Below are positions 21,835 through 23,016 of a stretch of 23,016 nucleotides of DNA, piece by piece. The position numbers were made by a program, and so were the translations under genes. This stretch comes from Lentisphaeria bacterium. GTDB taxonomy: Bacteria; Verrucomicrobiota; Lentisphaeria; Victivallales; UBA1829. The stretch covers positions 1 through 23,016 of the forward strand of contig JAGAPM010000193.1 in assembly GCA_017623265.1 (NCBI GenBank). Reading direction: 5' to 3'. Under the pieces are notes generated by a model, which saw nothing but the letters and a program-made list of their open reading frames with translations, was not told the origin of the DNA and did no database searches. Position 1 is the stretch's first letter. Every line of letters starts with the position of its first letter.

Positions 21835-22254
21835 TCAGGCATTGACAACGCGTGCGATGAAGCGGCAACGGATCGGCAGTTTGCTTGCAGCAAGCCCCAT
21901 GGCTTCCTTCGCAATCGTTTCGGAACAGCCCGAAACTTCAAACAACATTCTGCCCGGTTTCACAGGTGCGACCCAGTATTCAACCGCACCTTTACCTTTA
22001 CCCATTCGAACTTCCAACGGTTTCTTGGTATAGGGTTTGTAAGGGAACACGCGGATCCAGACTTTACCACGTCTCTTCATGTGACGGGTGATCGCGACAC
22101 GAGCCGCTTCAATCTGGTTTGCGGTCAGATAGACACGGTCGAGGGCCTGCAGGCCGAACTCGCCGAAGTCCAGTTCGTTGCACCGATTCGACAGCCCGGC
22201 GTTATTACCGCGCTGCACCTTTCTGTGCTTTACTCTTTTTGGCATTAACGGCAT
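21835..22254 (-). CDS. rplP: Ribosomal protein uL16
   Basis: The 139-residue protein near the A-site of the large subunit begins MPLMPKRVKHRK and includes MGKGKGAVEYWVAPVKPG. The ATG at 22254 has GGAGG 9 nt upstream and fits; a second ATG at 22245 would also give a family-like start. The first 50 nt lie inside the end of rpsC in another frame, which is an unusually long overlap. Confidence 0.96.
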   Translation of the reverse strand: MPLMPKRVKHRKVQRGNNAGLSNRCNELDFGEFGLQALDRVYLTANQIEAARVAITRHMKRRGKVWIRVFPYKPYTKKPLEVRMGKGKGAVEYWVAPVKPGRMLFEVSGCSETIAKEAMGLAASKLPIRCRFIARVVNA

Positions 22255-22897
22255 TTTGCATTTCCTCCGTAGGTTCTTTGTGACAAATCCAGACCTTCAC
22301 GCCGATCTTACCGGCAGTAGTATTGGCCTCGGAAAATCCATAATCAATAAAAGCTTTCAACGTATGAAGAGGCGTTCTGCCTTCTTTATACTGTTCGGTT
22401 CTGGCAATTTCAGCACCGCCGATACGGCCGGAACACTGAATCTTGATCCCTTCAGCGCCAAGCTGCATGGCAGACTGGATCGCTTTCTTCATTGCGCGAC
22501 GGAAACCGATACGGCGTTCCAGCTGCTGCGCAACGCTTTCAGAAACGAGCTGTGCGCTGGTTTCCGGCTGCTTCACTTCCACAATGTCAAGAATCAGTTC
22601 CTGACCCTTGGAAAGAAGCTTGCTGACTCTTTCTTTCAGCTTGTCAAGTTCAACACCTTTTGCACCAACCAGCTGACCCGGACGGGCAGCATAAACCGTG
22701 GCGCGAACACGATTCACATAGCGTTCGATCAGAACCTTGGAAATCGCAGCATTGGCATATTCTTTCTTGATGAAGGTGCGGATCTTCACATCTTCATGCA
22801 ACCAGTCACCGAAGCAGTCTTTTTTCGCAAACCACTTGGAACTCCAATTTTTGTTCAGGGCTAATCTCAGCCCGATGGGATTGACTTTCTGACCCAC
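22205..22897 (-). CDS. rpsC: Ribosomal protein uS3
   Basis: The 230-residue protein of the mRNA entry channel begins with GTG and the canonical MGQKVNPIGLRL, followed by the KH domain (RPGQLVGAKGVELDKLKERV) and the C-terminal domain ending in a basic tail (NAKKSKAQKGAAR). That tail is encoded by the same DNA as the start of rplP. AAAGGG lies upstream of the GTG start, 16 nt after the rplV stop. Confidence 0.97.
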   Translation of the reverse strand: MGQKVNPIGLRLALNKNWSSKWFAKKDCFGDWLHEDVKIRTFIKKEYANAAISKVLIERYVNRVRATVYAARPGQLVGAKGVELDKLKERVSKLLSKGQELILDIVEVKQPETSAQLVSESVAQQLERRIGFRRAMKKAIQSAMQLGAEGIKIQCSGRIGGAEIARTEQYKEGRTPLHTLKAFIDYGFSEANTTAGKIGVKVWICHKEPTEEMQNAVNAKKSKAQKGAAR

Positions 22898-22913
22898 GAT
22901 ACGGCCCTTTCTG

Positions 22914-23016
22914 TTATTCGTCCGTAAGCACGACTGTGAAGTGGCTCATCCGCTTGCGGATACGGCCAGCCATACCGCGAGATTTGGGACGGAAACGCTT
23001 CAGCATCGGTCCCGGA
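22914..23016 (-). CDS. rplV: Ribosomal protein uL22, C-terminal part (cut by the window edge)
   Basis: Only the last 33 codons and the TAA are in the window. They read PGPMLKRFRPKSRGMAGRIR and then KRMSHFTVVLTDE, matching the end of uL22 (the conserved LKRFRPRARGRA...KRTSHITVVV region that lines the exit tunnel). The gene order rplV-rpsC-rplP is the standard one. Confidence 0.93.
   Translation of the reverse strand, partial: PGPMLKRFRPKSRGMAGRIRKRMSHFTVVLTDE

Overview
The window is a compact, gene-dense chromosomal segment from a Gram-negative bacterium: it carries lpxK for lipid A synthesis, a zinc/manganese-type ABC importer with a lipoprotein binding protein, and an ExbB/ExbD/TonB-like envelope system. 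The moderately GC-rich coding style, the absence of rplO-adjacent rpmD (L30), the DUF2851 and DUF523 genes, the long GyrB insert and the gyrB-recA adjacency fit a member of the PVC superphylum. My best guess is Lentisphaerota (Victivallis-like gut bacteria), but that is inference from gene content and was not tested by phylogeny.

Layout. Positions 1-212 are an AT-richer non-coding edge with two hairpins. Positions 213-2583 (minus strand) hold lpxK followed by a NAT_N/GNAT_C acyltransferase-like gene. A divergent promoter region (2584-2764) separates them from a plus-strand metal operon (2765-5628): a small ribbon-helix-helix protein with a Cys/His zinc-finger tail, then the binding protein, ATPase and permease of a ZnuABC-type importer, all joined by 4-8 nt overlaps. 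A strong-looking promoter (about 5665-5692) then precedes a long plus-strand run (5742-15956): gyrB, recA, a secreted TPR protein, ExbB-like, ExbD-like and TonB-like proteins, a tiny membrane zinc-ribbon protein, DUF2851 and DUF523. Most of these genes overlap or lie within 25 nt of each other. A perfect 12-bp hairpin at 15979-16010 serves both strands as a terminator. From there to the right edge the minus strand carries the S10/spc ribosomal protein operon, read right to left: rplV (partial), rpsC, rplP, rpmC, rpsQ, rplN, rplX, rplE, rpsN, rpsH, rplF, rplR, rpsE, rplO, secY. No stretch over 300 bases lacks a gene, and I saw no tRNA, rRNA, CRISPR or intact mobile element.

The most striking points are: (1) gyrB carries a single in-frame TAA at 6801-6803, directly after the ATP-contacting QTK loop, while the rest of the 829-codon frame is intact; (2) the ExbB/ExbD pair lacks both carboxylates normally found in the channel (ExbD TM Asp is Ser, ExbB TM3 Glu is Thr), although the channel threonines and the TM histidine of the TonB-like partner are kept; (3) the metal operon begins with an RHH/zinc-finger protein whose probable operator is a tandem 10-bp repeat in the promoter; (4) rpsC and rplP overlap by 50 nt in different frames.
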